A stretch of 41,954 nucleotides of DNA, taken from assembly GCF_000687815.1 (NCBI RefSeq), contig NZ_JHXU01000006.1:1-41954 (forward strand), in the 5' to 3' direction. Source of the DNA: Mycoplasma elephantis ATCC 51980 (GTDB lineage: Bacteria; Bacillota_I; Bacilli_A; Mycoplasmatales; Metamycoplasmataceae). Of this stretch, positions 11,385-22,567 are shown piece by piece; positions within the stretch are counted from its first letter, which is position 1; each line of letters opens with the position of its first letter. Both the position numbers and the translations under genes were made by a program. Under the pieces are notes generated by a model. That model made no database searches. It saw only the letters and a program-made list of their open reading frames with translations, and was not told the origin of the DNA.

Positions 11385-11606
11385 TTATTCCTTATTAAGT
11401 TTTTCATTTATTTCGAGTAATTTTTGTTTTGCTTTTTTTATTGCGTCATAAGCATTTGCTCTAGTTGTACCAAGTTCTTTACCTATTTCACCATAAGTTA
11501 AATCATTTATTAAATATAACTCAAAAATTAATTGTTGTTTTTCTGTTAAAAAATTTTTATATTTATCCCAAAGTTCTAAAAGTTTTGTTCTTTCATTTAA
11601 ATCCAT
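11385..11606 (-). CDS. ylxM: YlxM/UPF0122 family HTH protein
   Basis: 73 aa. The sequence is a sigma-70 region-4-like helix-turn-helix: LTEKQQLIFELYLINDLTYG, then EIGKELGTTRANAYDAIKKA. YlxM in Firmicutes and mollicutes sits beside ffh or ftsY and is linked to the signal recognition particle. Here it starts one base after the ftsY stop and ends two bases before rbfA, so it must be read from the same mRNA. It is shorter than many YlxM proteins (~105 aa), lacking the variable C-terminal tail. Confidence 0.88.
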   Translation of the reverse strand: MDLNERTKLLELWDKYKNFLTEKQQLIFELYLINDLTYGEIGKELGTTRANAYDAIKKAKQKLLEINEKLNKE

Positions 11607-11607
11607 T

Positions 11608-12678
11608 TTACTCCATTAAAGAATTAGTCATACCATAGATAAAGTTATCGAGATCAAATTCTTCAAGATCATCTAATCCCTCTCCTAACCCAATTAATTT
11701 TACATCTAAGTCAAATTCATCCTTAATAGAAATAATGATGCCCCCCTTACTTGTTCCATCCATTTTAGTGAGTATTAAACCTGTTAGTTTTGTAATACTA
11801 TTAAATTCTCTAACTTGTGAAATAGCATTTTGTCCTGTTGTTGCATCTAAAACAAGAAGACATTCATGAGGCATTGAGGGATCAGTTCTTTTTAAAATTT
11901 TGTAAATTTTTTCAAGCTCGTTCATGAGATTTATTTTATTTTGTAATCTACCGGCTGTATCAATGATTAATAAATCAAAATTTTCATTTTTCGCCTTTTC
12001 AAGCCCTTTATAAACAACGCTTGCAGGATCGGCATTACTTTTTTCTGATTTAACTATTTCACATCCAATTTTAGTGGTTCATTTTTCAAGTTGATCAACT
12101 GCTCCCGCTCTAAAAGTATCTGCTGCAGCTACTAGAACCTTTTTACCTTGTTTTTTATAATTGTTTGCAAGCTTGGCGATGGATGTAGTTTTTCCGCTTC
12201 CATTAACACCAATAACAATAAATACATTTAAACAATTGTCATTAAAATTCAAAGTTGTATCAACTGTTGTTTTATTTGCGTAAACCATAAACATTTTATC
12301 AACAACAATTTCGTTAATTAATTTTATATCAGTAACATTATTAATTCTAACTTCTTTTTTTATCTCATTAATTATTATCATTACGAGTTTTGCCGAAATA
12401 TCTGACATAATTAATATTTCTTCTAAATCTTCAAAATAATCTTCATCAATTTTATTATGACTTGTTTGTAGTTCTAGAAGTTTGCGAGAAAAAGAATTAT
12501 TTATTTTTGATAAACCAGCAACATATTTATTAGAATTATGTTTTTTGTAATACTCATCTTCTAATTTTGCAATATTTTTAGCTTCAATGTCAATTTCTTT
12601 TTTTGATACAATATCTTCTTTTTTATCCGATACATTTAATTGAAAAATTTTATCTTTTAATTTTTTAAAAAAACCCAT
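11608..12678 (-). CDS. ftsY: Signal recognition particle receptor FtsY
   Basis: 356 aa. A short charged N-terminal A region ([11 protein letters not shown], an amphipathic membrane-targeting start) leads into the NG domain. GTPase motifs: G1 [27 protein letters not shown]3 [10 protein letters not shown]4 [10 protein letters not shown], and the C-terminal [13 protein letters not shown]. It docks ribosome-SRP complexes on the membrane and hydrolyses GTP with Ffh. FtsY rather than Ffh because the Met-rich M domain is absent and the G1 loop is FtsY-like. The ATG at 12678 is six bases after a TATAAT and has no ribosome site. First gene of the operon with ylxM and rbfA. Confidence 0.96.
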
Positions 12679-12684
12679 ATATGT

Positions 12685-12690
12685 ATTATA
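12685..12690 (-). promoter_or_regulatory. -10 box of the ftsY operon, leaderless arrangement
   Basis: TATAAT on the minus strand followed by ACATAT and then ATGGGT. The start point expected from this -10 coincides with the A of the ftsY start codon, and no ribosome site fits between. Confidence 0.6.
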
Positions 12691-12844
12691 TTAAATTAAT
12701 ATATTAATTTCTTTAATATTAGAATCAAATATTTAAACCATATTTTTTAAAATATCAGTAAAAAATAAAGAGAATTTACTTAAATTTGTATAAATATGTT
12801 TATGAAATAATTTAGGAATTAAATCTAAAAATAAAAATATATTT

Positions 12845-12850
12845 TATAAT
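12845..12850 (+). promoter_or_regulatory. -10 box of tpiA
   Basis: TATAAT 25 bases ahead of the tpiA ATG; the AAGGAGA ribosome site lies between. The -35 region shows no clear match to TTGACA. Confidence 0.55.
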
Positions 12851-12874
12851 TTTAATATTGTTTAAGGAGAAAAA

Positions 12875-13591
<717 letters not shown>

Positions 13592-13599
13592 ATAGTTAT

Positions 13600-13627
13600 A
13601 AAAAACATATCAAACGATATGTTTTTT
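13600..13627. terminator. Bidirectional terminator between tpiA and smc
   Basis: Stem AAAAAACATATC with GATATGTTTTTT, loop AAAC. The smc stop codon (13626-13628) overlaps its right edge. Confidence 0.85.
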
Positions 13628-16556
13628 ATTTTTCTTCTTCTTGCAACATTTTCTTCGCATCTTCAATACTTACAGTAAAGAAAGAAGTAATACCTCTTTT
13701 TTGCATAGAAGCACCAACTAAACGATCAACATTAGCCATTGTGCCATGACGGTGTGTAACTACGAGGAATTGGGTGGTATCTTTTAATTTTTGTAAGAAT
13801 TCGGCATAACGAATAACATTAGATTCATCAAGGGCCGCTTCAACTTCATCCAAAATACAAAGAGGTAATGGTCTAGATTTTATAATGGCAAATAATAAAG
13901 AAATAGCAATTAATGATTTTTCTCCTCCTGAAAATAATTTAAGGTTTTTAATCATTTTTCCTGGAGGTTGAGCTTCAATATCTATTCCGGATTCTAAAAC
14001 ATTATTTGGTTCGGTAAATTTAACGGTAGCACTACCACCGCCAAACATTGCACTAAATACATTATTTATTTCTTTATTTACTGCATCTACAACATCAGTT
14101 AATCTTGAAATAATTATTTTATCAAGTTGTGATATAGCCTCATCTATTTTATTTTTTGCTTCTGAAATTTCATTATAACTTGAACTTAAGATATCATATT
14201 CCTTTTTAACTTCTTCATATTCATTTAAAGCGTCTAAGTTAACGGTTCCTAAGTCATCTATTTCTCTGCGAAGTGTTTTAACTATTTTTGTTGCTTCATC
14301 AATTTCAAGTTCTAAAACATATTCTTCTTTTGCGACATCATATGTCATTTTATAATGTTCACTTAATCTTTCTGAAGATTGTTTTAATAAAATTTGAGAA
14401 CGATCCTTTTCTCTAATTTTTTCATTAAACTTAGCTTCGAAATCTCTTAATTGTTTTTCTAATTCCATTTTTTCAAGTGTTGATTTTGTAATTTCTTTAG
14501 AAAATTCAGAAATTTGTTCTTGTTTTGCATTAATATGCGCTGTGTTTTCAATTTGTTTTGTCTTAAGAACTTCAACGTTTGTTTCAATATTTATGGTATT
14601 AGAAAGTTTTAATTCTTCATTTGATAAATTCTTAAATTTAATATTCAATTCAGTAAGTTCGGCTTCAATTTTTTCAATGTTTTGTCTTATTTTAAAAACT
14701 TCTTCCGTGAAACCTGTAATGGTTTTCATTTTATTTTCATATTGAATTTGAATTTTATTTATTTCACTACGAAGACGTTTTTCAAATTCATCATGTTTAG
14801 GTAAGGCTTCTTCTAGTTGTTTAATTTTTTCTTCAAGTCCAAAAATATTATTTTTAACTTTTTCTCCACCTTGCATAACCCCGCCAGGTCTAACAATATC
14901 TCCATCAAGTGATACAACAGTATATCTTTTATCTAATAAATTAGCTATTTTGTTAGCATTTTCTATAGTATCTGAAACAAGAATGTTTCCTAAGAGGAAT
15001 TTGACTAAAATACTAAATTTTGGTTCTGTTTTAGCAAGGTCGCTAGCTATACCTATAAACCCTTTCATTCCTTCTAATATATACAAATGTTCTTGTCTAA
15101 CAAATTTTGGAGAAACAGATGACAAAGGGATGAAGGTTGCTCTACCATTTTTATTATTTTTTAAAAAATTAATTGCTTTTATAGCTGTATCGGGTGTATC
15201 GACTACAATATTTTGTGAACTTGAGCCTAAAATAATCGACATAGCATTATGATACTCTGTATCAAATTTTATTAAGTTTGAAACAGTTCCCTCTAAACCT
15301 TTAAAAAGAAATTTGTTATCTAAAATTGTTTTAGTTCCTTGAGATAAAAAGTTTTGAGATTTATGTTGTTCCTTAAGAGAAATTAATGTTGCGCTTATTA
15401 CTTGGCGATTGCGTTCATTAGTAGCAAGCTTGGCATTTAATTCTTGCCTTGTCATTTCAAGTTGATTTGCTTCAACTTTATATCCTTCTGCCTTTTCTTT
15501 AATGTTATCTAACTGATTTGTAAGAGCTAAAAAGTCATCATTTTTATCTCTAATTTCATCTTTCAATGATTCAATAATTTGCTCAGGTGTTGCATCTGTT
15601 AATCCGCCATAAATAATTTTTCTTTGCTCAGATTGGCGAATTTTTGCTATTTCTATGTTTCTTAGTTTTAAGTTAATTGAATCATTTTCATTTTTTAGTT
15701 CTTGAAGTTCTTTTTCTAAGTCATATTTAAATGTTGATTTGTGTTTAATTATGTCAATCGTTTCATCTAAGCGTTTGTTAAGATTTATTTTTGTTTCATC
15801 AACCCCGTTAAGTTCTGTTTCTAGTTTTTCTAATAATTCAGTATGATGACCAATATTGTTTACAAGCAAACCTATTTCAACTTCCTTTAATTGTTTACTT
15901 TTTTCTACTCAAATTTTTGCTTTTTCTGCTTGTTTTTCTAATTTATTTAGTAATTTTTCTTGAGTTTTTACTCGATCATGAACTTTTTCAAGTTCTACCA
16001 TGGTTCTTTCAAGTTTTCTAAGAGCTTCATCTTTCCTTGTCTTATAAATACTTACACCAGCAGCCTCCTCAAAAATTCCTCTTCTTTGAATAGGGCTCGC
16101 TTCAGCTATATCACTAACTGTACCTTGCGAAATAATTGCGAGAGAAGATTTTGATATACCTGTTTGCATTGCTATTTCTTTTATATCTCTTAGTCTAGCC
16201 TCTTCCCCATTAATAAAATATAAGTTTCCCGGCACATTTCTTTTAATAATTCTTGATATAGTAAATGTATCACCTTGGTTTTGAATAGTTCGATCTTTAT
16301 TATCAAATGTAAGGGTTACTTCTGCACTATCCATTTCAGGAGCAGTTTTGCTTCCGGCAAAAATAACATCATTCATGTTATCTCCACGAAGTTGTTTTGA
16401 AGAAGATTCTCCTAAAACTCAACGAACAGCATCATTTATATTTGACTTTCCACTACCATTTGGCCCCACTATTCCTGTTACGCCCCCATCAAATGTTAGC
16501 GTAACTGGATCAGCAAATGATTTAAATCCGTGTGCAAAAATTTTAATTAGTTTCAT
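13626..16556 (-). CDS. smc: Chromosome segregation protein SMC
   Basis: 976 aa, the usual size in mycoplasmas. The N-terminal head starts [20 protein letters not shown], with Walker [10 protein letters not shown] at ~31-39. Long coiled coils flank a hinge around residues 390-560 ([12 protein letters not shown], then [11 protein letters not shown], then [13 protein letters not shown]). The C-terminal head carries the signature [19 protein letters not shown] near 868 and Walker [16 protein letters not shown] near 895. SMC loops and compacts the chromosome as a ring with ScpA/ScpB. The start lies inside the end of rnc (14-base overlap); its GGAGGT ribosome site is within the rnc coding sequence, so the two are coupled. 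Confidence 0.97.
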
Positions 16557-17286
16557 TATGAACCTCCTGATATTTTTTTAAACCATTTTCTGCCGCAATG
16601 GTTTCTGCGTTTTGTTTGCTAGTACCAACCCCTTCACCAAAAATCATATCATTTACCATTAGTTTACAGTGAAACAAAATATGACCATTTTCAACAAATT
16701 CTCTTGTTTCATAAACAATTTCGCCTATTTTATGTTTTTGAATAACCTCTTGAAAAAGAGATTTTGGGTGTTCTTTTACTATATCAATTTTACTTAAATG
16801 TTTATCCAATTTTGGTTTTAATATTTTATTTAAAAAATTATTAAGATTTTGCAAATTTGAATCTATATATATACAACCACAAAGCGATTCAAATATATCG
16901 CCCTTAATCTTACTTTGTTCTTTATTGTCAAGATTTTTTAATGAGTGAAGAATTAAATCTGTTAATCCTATTTCATCAGTAATTTTACCTAAAGAAGAAT
17001 TTTTTACAACTTCAGATTTTATTTTTGTTGCAACACCAGGATCATTTATTCTTTTTTTATCTAAAATTTTATAAATTTTTTCGGCAGCATAAGCACCTAT
17101 TAATGAATCACCAAGAAATTCTAACAGTTCATAAGTTTGTAATTTATGTTTTTGGTTGTTATAAGAACCATGAGTAAAAGCAGTTATAAAAAAATTGATA
17201 TCATTAAATGGTATCTGATATTTATTTAAAATGTCTTTAACTTTATTTAGATAAAAAGCTTTAGATTCCTTGTTTGATATATCCAT
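16543..17286 (-). CDS. rnc: Ribonuclease III
   Basis: 247 aa. The endonuclease domain carries the signature [15 protein letters not shown] with the metal-binding Glu and Asp, and the second acidic pair in [16 protein letters not shown] double-stranded-RNA-binding domain follows ([12 protein letters not shown] at its start, [18 protein letters not shown] at its end). RNase III cuts double-stranded RNA, including rRNA precursors. Its ATG shares bases with the plsX stop (TAATG) and its end overlaps smc by 14 bases, placing it fourth in a tightly packed operon. Confidence 0.97.
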   Translation of the reverse strand: MDISNKESKAFYLNKVKDILNKYQIPFNDINFFITAFTHGSYNNQKHKLQTYELLEFLGDSLIGAYAAEKIYKILDKKRINDPGVATKIKSEVVKNSSLGKITDEIGLTDLILHSLKNLDNKEQSKIKGDIFESLCGCIYIDSNLQNLNNFLNKILKPKLDKHLSKIDIVKEHPKSLFQEVIQKHKIGEIVYETREFVENGHILFHCKLMVNDMIFGEGVGTSKQNAETIAAENGLKKYQEVHNETN

Positions 17287-18266
17287 TATAAAAACTCTTC
17301 TTTTATTTTATTAAAAATATTATTATCTAAACCAATTTTTATTTGATTTAAAGCTCCTAGAAATGCTTTTTTATCGCTTGAACCATGGGTTTTGATTGCC
17401 ATTTTATTAACACCCATTACTCATGCGGCGCCTACATTTCTATAATCTAAATCTTCAGCAACTTCTTTAAAAGCGCTTTTGAGAGACAAAGCAGCTAACT
17501 TCCTAGTAAAGGTTTTGGTTAAAGACTCCTTTAGAATTTTAATAAAGTTAAGAACGGTTCCTTCCATTGATTTTAATACCAAATTACCTGAAAAACCATC
17601 ACAAACAACAACATCACAATTACCTAATAATAAATCTCTCGGTTCAATAAAACCTTGATAATTAACATTTTCAGATTTAAGCATTTCATGAGCTTCTTTT
17701 TGTAAATTACCGCCTTTATATTCTTCTGTTCCGATATTTATTTGTTTTACTATAGGATTTTCTACATTAAACATGTATTTATAAAAAATTCTAGCTATTT
17801 TAGCTCATTCTACCAAATAATTAGGTTTTGTTTCAATGTTTGCTCCGGTATCAAGTAATAAAAATTTCTTATTTTTTATCATTGTGGGAATCATTGGCAT
17901 AAAAGCTGCTCTAGAAATACCTTTTAATCTTTTTAAAATAAGTGTGCTTCCAACAAGAAACATTCCGCTATCACCACAAGACAATACTGCATCAACTTGA
18001 TCGGATGCGAGTAATCTAATTGCATCTATCATAGAACTAGACTTTGATATTTCTTCGCGAATATTCTGTGAAAACTTAATAGTATTTTTTGAATCTATTA
18101 TTTTTATGTTTTTTAAATTGCTTGAATAATATTTATTAATTTCTTCCAAATCACCAACTAATCAGATTGTGTAATTAGGGTTTTGTTTAGCAAAATCTAA
18201 ACTTGCACTTATAGCCGGCTCAACCCCTTTATCATTACCCATAATATCAAATGCTATTTTATACAT
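17286..18266 (-). CDS. plsX: Phosphate acyltransferase PlsX
   Basis: 326 aa. The N-terminus reads MYKIAFDIMGNDKGVEPAI, matching the DxMGxD start of PlsX; later family segments include VLSCGDSGMFLVG, DTGANIETKP, NCDVVVCDGFSGNLVLKSME and DYRNVGAAWVMGVN. PlsX makes acyl-phosphate from acyl-ACP for PlsY, the first acyl step of glycerophospholipid synthesis. It sits directly after fakA, overlapping by TAATG, which supports a joint role: FakA-derived acyl-phosphate and PlsX act on the same intermediate. In a mycoplasma that takes up host fatty acids, PlsX may run mainly in reverse to charge ACP (inference). Confidence 0.95.
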
Positions 18267-19888
18267 TATTCAACTCCTATAAGAAATTGGTAATTAGGTT
18301 GGTTACCATTAATTATTTCTACCTCAACATTATGTTTTAAAGAAATATAATCTGAAATTTTTTCTGCATCAATTTTGCTTGCTTCGTCCCCATAGTATAT
18401 AGAAACAATCTCGCTTTTTTTATCTATCATATCATCTACAGCAATTTTTGCCGCATTAATATAAGTATCAGCAGTATTTATAATTTTATTATTTACTATA
18501 ACAAGAAAATCATCTTTTTTAATTTTAATACCCTCAATTTTAGTGTCTCTCATTGCTTTGGTTATTTGGCAACTTTTTACAGACTTAATAGAGTCTAACA
18601 TACATTCTTTATTTTCATCAGCTGTAGTATCTGAATTAAAATACATAAGAGCAGTTAAACCTTGTATCTGTGTCTTTGTTGGGATGATTATTACATTTTT
18701 ATCTGTAATTGTTTGTGCGGCTTGTTGAGCAGTTAAAATAATATTTGAGTTATTAGGAAGTATGAAAATGGTTTTAGCATTTGTATTTTTTATAGCGCTG
18801 ATAATTTGTGATGTAGAAGGATTTTGTGTTTGCCCAGATTCAATTACGTAATCACAATTTAATTCTTTAACTTTTTGAATTATTCCTTGTCCTAAGTTAC
18901 ATGAAATTATTCCGCATTCTTTTTTATTTAAATTAGGAGAGTTTTTAATACTTTTATTTTTTGATTCATTTGCCTGAATTGACATGTTATCAACTTTAAT
19001 TTTAATAAACTCACCATACTTTTGACCATTATTCAATAATGCGCCAGGTTTTAAAGTGTGCCCATGAACTTTAAGGAGATTTTCATCATTAATAACAACT
19101 AGTGAATTAGTGTTTTTTTCAATAAGTTTAATAAACTCATCTTTATTAAAATTTTGAGGGTTTTTAAGATCGACTATAAATTCTGTACAATAACCAAATT
19201 CTTCATCATAAATTTCTGTTTCAAAAATAAAGGTATGTTTTTCCTCTTTATCATTAATTTCAACAGGGTTACCTTTTAGAGATAAATATATCCCCTCAAT
19301 TATTAAAAGTAATCCCTCCCCTCCAGAATCATTTACTCCAACCTCTTTTAAAACTGGTAATTTGTTAGGTGTGTTTTCACAAGAAACTCTTGCATAATCG
19401 ACCGCGTTTCTCATAAATTCAACTACAGATACATTTGACTTTTTAAATTTTTCTAAAATTTCAGTTGTTTCACGAATAACACTTAAAATTGTTCCTTCAA
19501 CAGGCTTTAGAACAGAAGCATATGCTTTTTTAGTTGCTTCTCTAAAGCCAACAAGAAGCTCATATGTATCTATTTCTTTTTTTCCTTCAAAGGCAATAGA
19601 AAACCCCTTAAAGATTTGTGAAAGAATAACCCCAGAGTTACCTCTTGCTCCCATTAACATGCTTTTAGCAGCACAATTAGCCACTTCACTAATTTTATCG
19701 AATTCGCTTTTTTGTAAATCTATTTTTGCTTGATTTATTGTGCTTGACATATTTGTTCCAGTATCACCATCTGGTACAGGAAAAACATTTAAACTATCAA
19801 TTCTTGATTTACTATTTGTAAGATGGTTCGCAGCAGATATTATTGCCTTTTTTCATTCATTTGCGCTTATTGTTGTGTATTTACTCAT
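18266..19888 (-). CDS. fakA: Fatty acid kinase catalytic subunit FakA (DAK1/DegV-type)
   Basis: 540 aa. The Dak-like ATP-binding N-domain shows NVFPVPDGDTGTNM (nucleotide/Mg site) and MGARGNSGVILSQIFKGFS; LKPVEGTILSVIRE and NDSGGEGLLLIIEG follow. The C-terminal part contains IILTAQQAAQ, typical of the family. FakA phosphorylates fatty acids presented by a FakB (DegV) partner, giving acyl-phosphate for PlsX/PlsY. No FakB gene lies in this window. The start at 19888 is chosen because it keeps the conserved SAANHLTNSKSRIDSLNVFP region; the next Met would delete it. Overlaps the upstream asp23-like gene by 8 bases and plsX by 1. Confidence 0.95.
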
Positions 19889-20189
19889 AAATAACCCCTC
19901 TAATAAATATTAAAATTTCTTTAATTTGAATATTTTGTTTATTAGCCAAAAATACAATAGTTTTAGTTAAAGATTGAGCTATATTTTTGGATGACACATT
20001 ATCTTTTATGACTATTGAAATTTTTACAGCAAAAATATTATTATGTTCGGATAAATAAATATATTTGTGTCATGAATTACGATCAACAATTTCAAAAGCA
20101 TTATTAGTGTAATCAAGTTTTGTTAAACCATAAACACCAGGAGTTGTTTCAAGAACTTTTTCAACTATTTCTTTTATTTTGTGATCCAT
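19881..20189 (-). CDS. Asp23/Gls24 family envelope-stress-type protein
   Basis: 102 aa, no membrane segment. The fold is recognisable from IKEIVEKVLETTPGVYGLTK and the following strands (NIFAVKISIVIKDN, then an IAQSLTKTIVFLANKQNI helix). Members of this family lie next to fakA throughout the Firmicutes. ATG at 20189 with a strong AGGAGG ribosome site six bases upstream; the stop lies eight bases inside fakA. Its molecular role is unknown; a link to fatty-acid kinase or the membrane is suggested by synteny. First gene of the five-gene operon ending in smc. Confidence 0.88.
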
Positions 20190-20219
20190 ATTTACCTCCT
20201 TTATACAAAATATTAAACA

Positions 20220-20232
20220 ATTATATATTATA
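20220..20232 (-). promoter_or_regulatory. -10 region of the asp23-fakA-plsX-rnc-smc operon
   Basis: Two overlapping TATAAT strings on the minus strand (20220-20225 and 20227-20232), 31-43 bases ahead of the first ATG. No clear -35. Which is used cannot be told from the sequence. Confidence 0.45.
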
Positions 20233-20442
20233 TATGTTTGTTTTTTATAAACAATAATATTATAAATAACACAAATTAAACAACATAAAAAAATGAAACA
20301 AAAAATTATTGTTTTCAATATAAATTAAAGAGTTTTTATTGTATTTACAAAATAAAATGAATACAAAAAACAATAGTTTTTTTAAAAAATAATCGAAATT
20401 CAAGCAAATTCATTAAATATATTTAGTTTATTAAAAAAATGG

Positions 20443-20448
20443 TAAAAT
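20443..20448 (+). promoter_or_regulatory. Extended -10 box ahead of the membrane-protein pair
   Basis: TGG followed by TAAAAT, an extended -10 arrangement, about 40 bases ahead of the start at 20489. This is the best promoter candidate in the 20190-20488 divergent intergenic region, which otherwise holds only AT-rich sequence. Confidence 0.5.
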
Positions 20449-20488
20449 AATCTTATTAATAATAATTAAATTATAAAAAGGAATGTCT

Positions 20489-21526
20489 ATGAGAAAAATA
20501 ACAAAATTTTCCCTTAGTTTAGCTTGTTTAACCACAGTGACTGCGGGGGTAAGTGCGGCAGTTTTTGCGGCAAATAAATATAACTCTAGCGAAATCACAA
20601 CCTCTAAAACATTGAGTTTTGCATATAAAAATCCTTCTAGATTTTATATGGTAACTGATAGTGAAGCAGTTGATAGAGCTATGAAAGGGTATGAAATCAA
20701 GGTGGGTATACCTACAGAATCTGGAAAATATAAAGATTTTCCAATAGGTTCTTCATCTCCTATTGATGTTTTTCCATCTAATATTTGGATAGAATTCAAA
20801 GGAACAAGAAAAGAAGATGTTAAAGACGTTTTATTCGTATTGCAAGGGCTTGAACCAGACCTTACTAATGGTAATCTAAAAGTTTTATATAGTTTTAAAA
20901 AAAATAATGAAGAATCTGATGTTAAGGAATACATTATAAAAGGTTTTAAGAAAACATCAACTAATGAACAACTTAAAGAAGATGACATTACACGTAAAAT
21001 AGAACAATTAAGAGTTGAATTTAATAATTCTAGAACTAATTCTGAAGAAAGAAAAGAGAAATTCATTAGTATTCAAGCACTTAACAAAGTATTGGCTGAT
21101 TCAAAAGGTTCAAATTGAAATTATAATGAAGTTTCTAAAGAAGATAATTTAGTAGCCACAGACGTAAATGGCAATAGCAATGATAACGCCGCATTTAAAG
21201 AAGTTAAAAAAATAGCTAGCGACTTAAATAAAGATATAAACAGCCATAAATCAAATGATGGATCAAGTTTAAGTAAACACGGATTTAATAAAACTATTTC
21301 TAAAATGAATGCTTTAAAATCAGGATTTTCTTCACCTGTAGCTAAAGTAGCTACTCAGCAAAAAATTAGCGCATTAATAAAAGAATTTAAATTAATTGAA
21401 GATACAGTACCAAATTATAATAATAATTCAATTTGAATTTGAGTTGTACTTGGAATAGGTGTTTTATTCACCGGAATATTTGTATGATTGTTAATTATGG
21501 CTATTTTAAGAAAGCATAGAGCTTAA
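20489..21526 (+). CDS. Membrane-anchored exported protein, unknown function
   Basis: 345 aa, not recognised. An N-terminal signal segment (basic MRKITK, then a hydrophobic run SLSLACLTTVTAGVSAAVFA) leads to a polar external domain of ~290 residues, followed by a C-terminal membrane helix (IWIWVVLGIGVLFTGIFVW) and a short basic tail LRKHRA. No lipobox Cys is placed for cleavage; the Cys at residue 13 is inside the hydrophobic run. The second ATG (20489) is preferred over 20483 because AAAAAGGA is adjacent to the first and seven bases from the second. The external part has helical, Lys/Glu/Asn-rich sequence. Followed after 31 bases by another C-terminally anchored protein, probably in the same transcript. 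Confidence 0.85.
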
Positions 21527-21557
21527 TTAAAATAAAAGCGATAGAAAGGAATATACA

Positions 21558-22451
21558 TTGTCAGATAATCAAGAAAATAAAGTTACTCAAGAACAATTTC
21601 AAAAACCAGAAAGAGAATTTTGATATTGTTCTTGAACAAATAAAGGTGACAAAGAAGCTTGAAGGCTTAAAAAGAAAAAATCAAACGATGTTAAGTATTT
21701 TAAAGATCAAGAAGAAGCAATTGCTTATTATATGTCTTTAGAAATAGATGGTTATTTATGATTCCATGCAAATGGTAAATATGTAAGAAACATTAAAACC
21801 ATACGTTCTTTAGAATCAAAAGAAACAATTGTATTTGACTCATTTGATTCTGAGGAAAAACAAAAAGAACAAGAAAGAAAACTTGAGGAAGCTATTAAAA
21901 GAAATCAAGAAATCTTACAAAAACAATGAGAGGAAAAACAAAAAGAATTAGATCAAAAAATTTCTCAAGTAGAAGAAGCTAAAAAAGATCTAGAACTTAA
22001 GTCTGAAGCTATGCAATGAAAATTACAAGAAATGAATGATAATGTGAATGAATTAAATGAATCATTTGCAAGTACACAAGTTGAAGAAAATTATAATGAA
22101 GTTCAAAATAATGCCAACAATCCACAACCAGAAAATCAATTTGTTCAACAACCAAGTTCAAATGAAACACAATTAGCATTATATAATCCTAATGCTCAAA
22201 CACAAGCTCAACAACCTAATCCACAATTTCAACAACAAATGCTGCCAGCATTTCAATATCCTAATACAATGATGATGCCAGCTATATACCCAACTAATCA
22301 AACCCAATATTTTTACAATAATCAACCAAAAATACACTGATTAGAACGTATCACCCCAAAAGTTATAGTATTAACATTCTTCTTATCATTATTTATTTGT
22401 TTAATAATTATTGCTTTATGTGCTCGTTCTGGTTTGATACCTTGATTTTAA
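21558..22451 (+). CDS. Tail-anchored coiled-coil protein with an N-terminal DUF2188-like domain
   Basis: 297 aa from a TTG start preceded by GAAAGGA seven bases upstream; no ATG fits, as the first in frame would remove the N-terminal domain. Residues ~20-75 (WYCSWTNKGDKEAWRLKKKK, then FKDQEEAIAYYMSLEIDGYL and WFHANGKYVRN) resemble the small DUF2188 fold (W..., Ai.ya, h.nGk.) by eye. Residues ~95-165 form a Glu/Lys/Gln coiled coil, ~170-255 are Asn/Gln/Pro-rich and disordered, and a C-terminal helix (VIVLTFFLSLFICLIIIALC) anchors it, with the N-terminus inside the cell. It may be the cytoplasmic partner of the exported protein just upstream. Five Trp codons before residue 165 are TGA. Confidence 0.85.
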
Positions 22452-22452
22452 G

Positions 22453-22473
22453 AAAAGGCTATGGCCTTTTTTT
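22453..22473 (+). terminator. Terminator of the membrane-protein pair
   Basis: Stem AAAAGGC with GCCTTTT, loop TATG, followed by further T residues, two bases after the preceding stop codon. Confidence 0.85.
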
Positions 22474-22532
22474 ATATCCTTTAATTTAAAAGGAATATTA
22501 TATATAATATAATATTAATATATTAGTATAGT

Positions 22533-22538
22533 TATAAT
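22533..22538 (+). promoter_or_regulatory. -10 box of the giant repeat protein
   Basis: TATAAT in an AT-rich stretch, 30 bases ahead of the ATG at 22568 with AAGGGA between. Several other TATAAT-like strings lie at 22500-22520. Confidence 0.45.
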
Positions 22539-22567
22539 CTTATAACAAAAACAAGGGAATGTGCACC

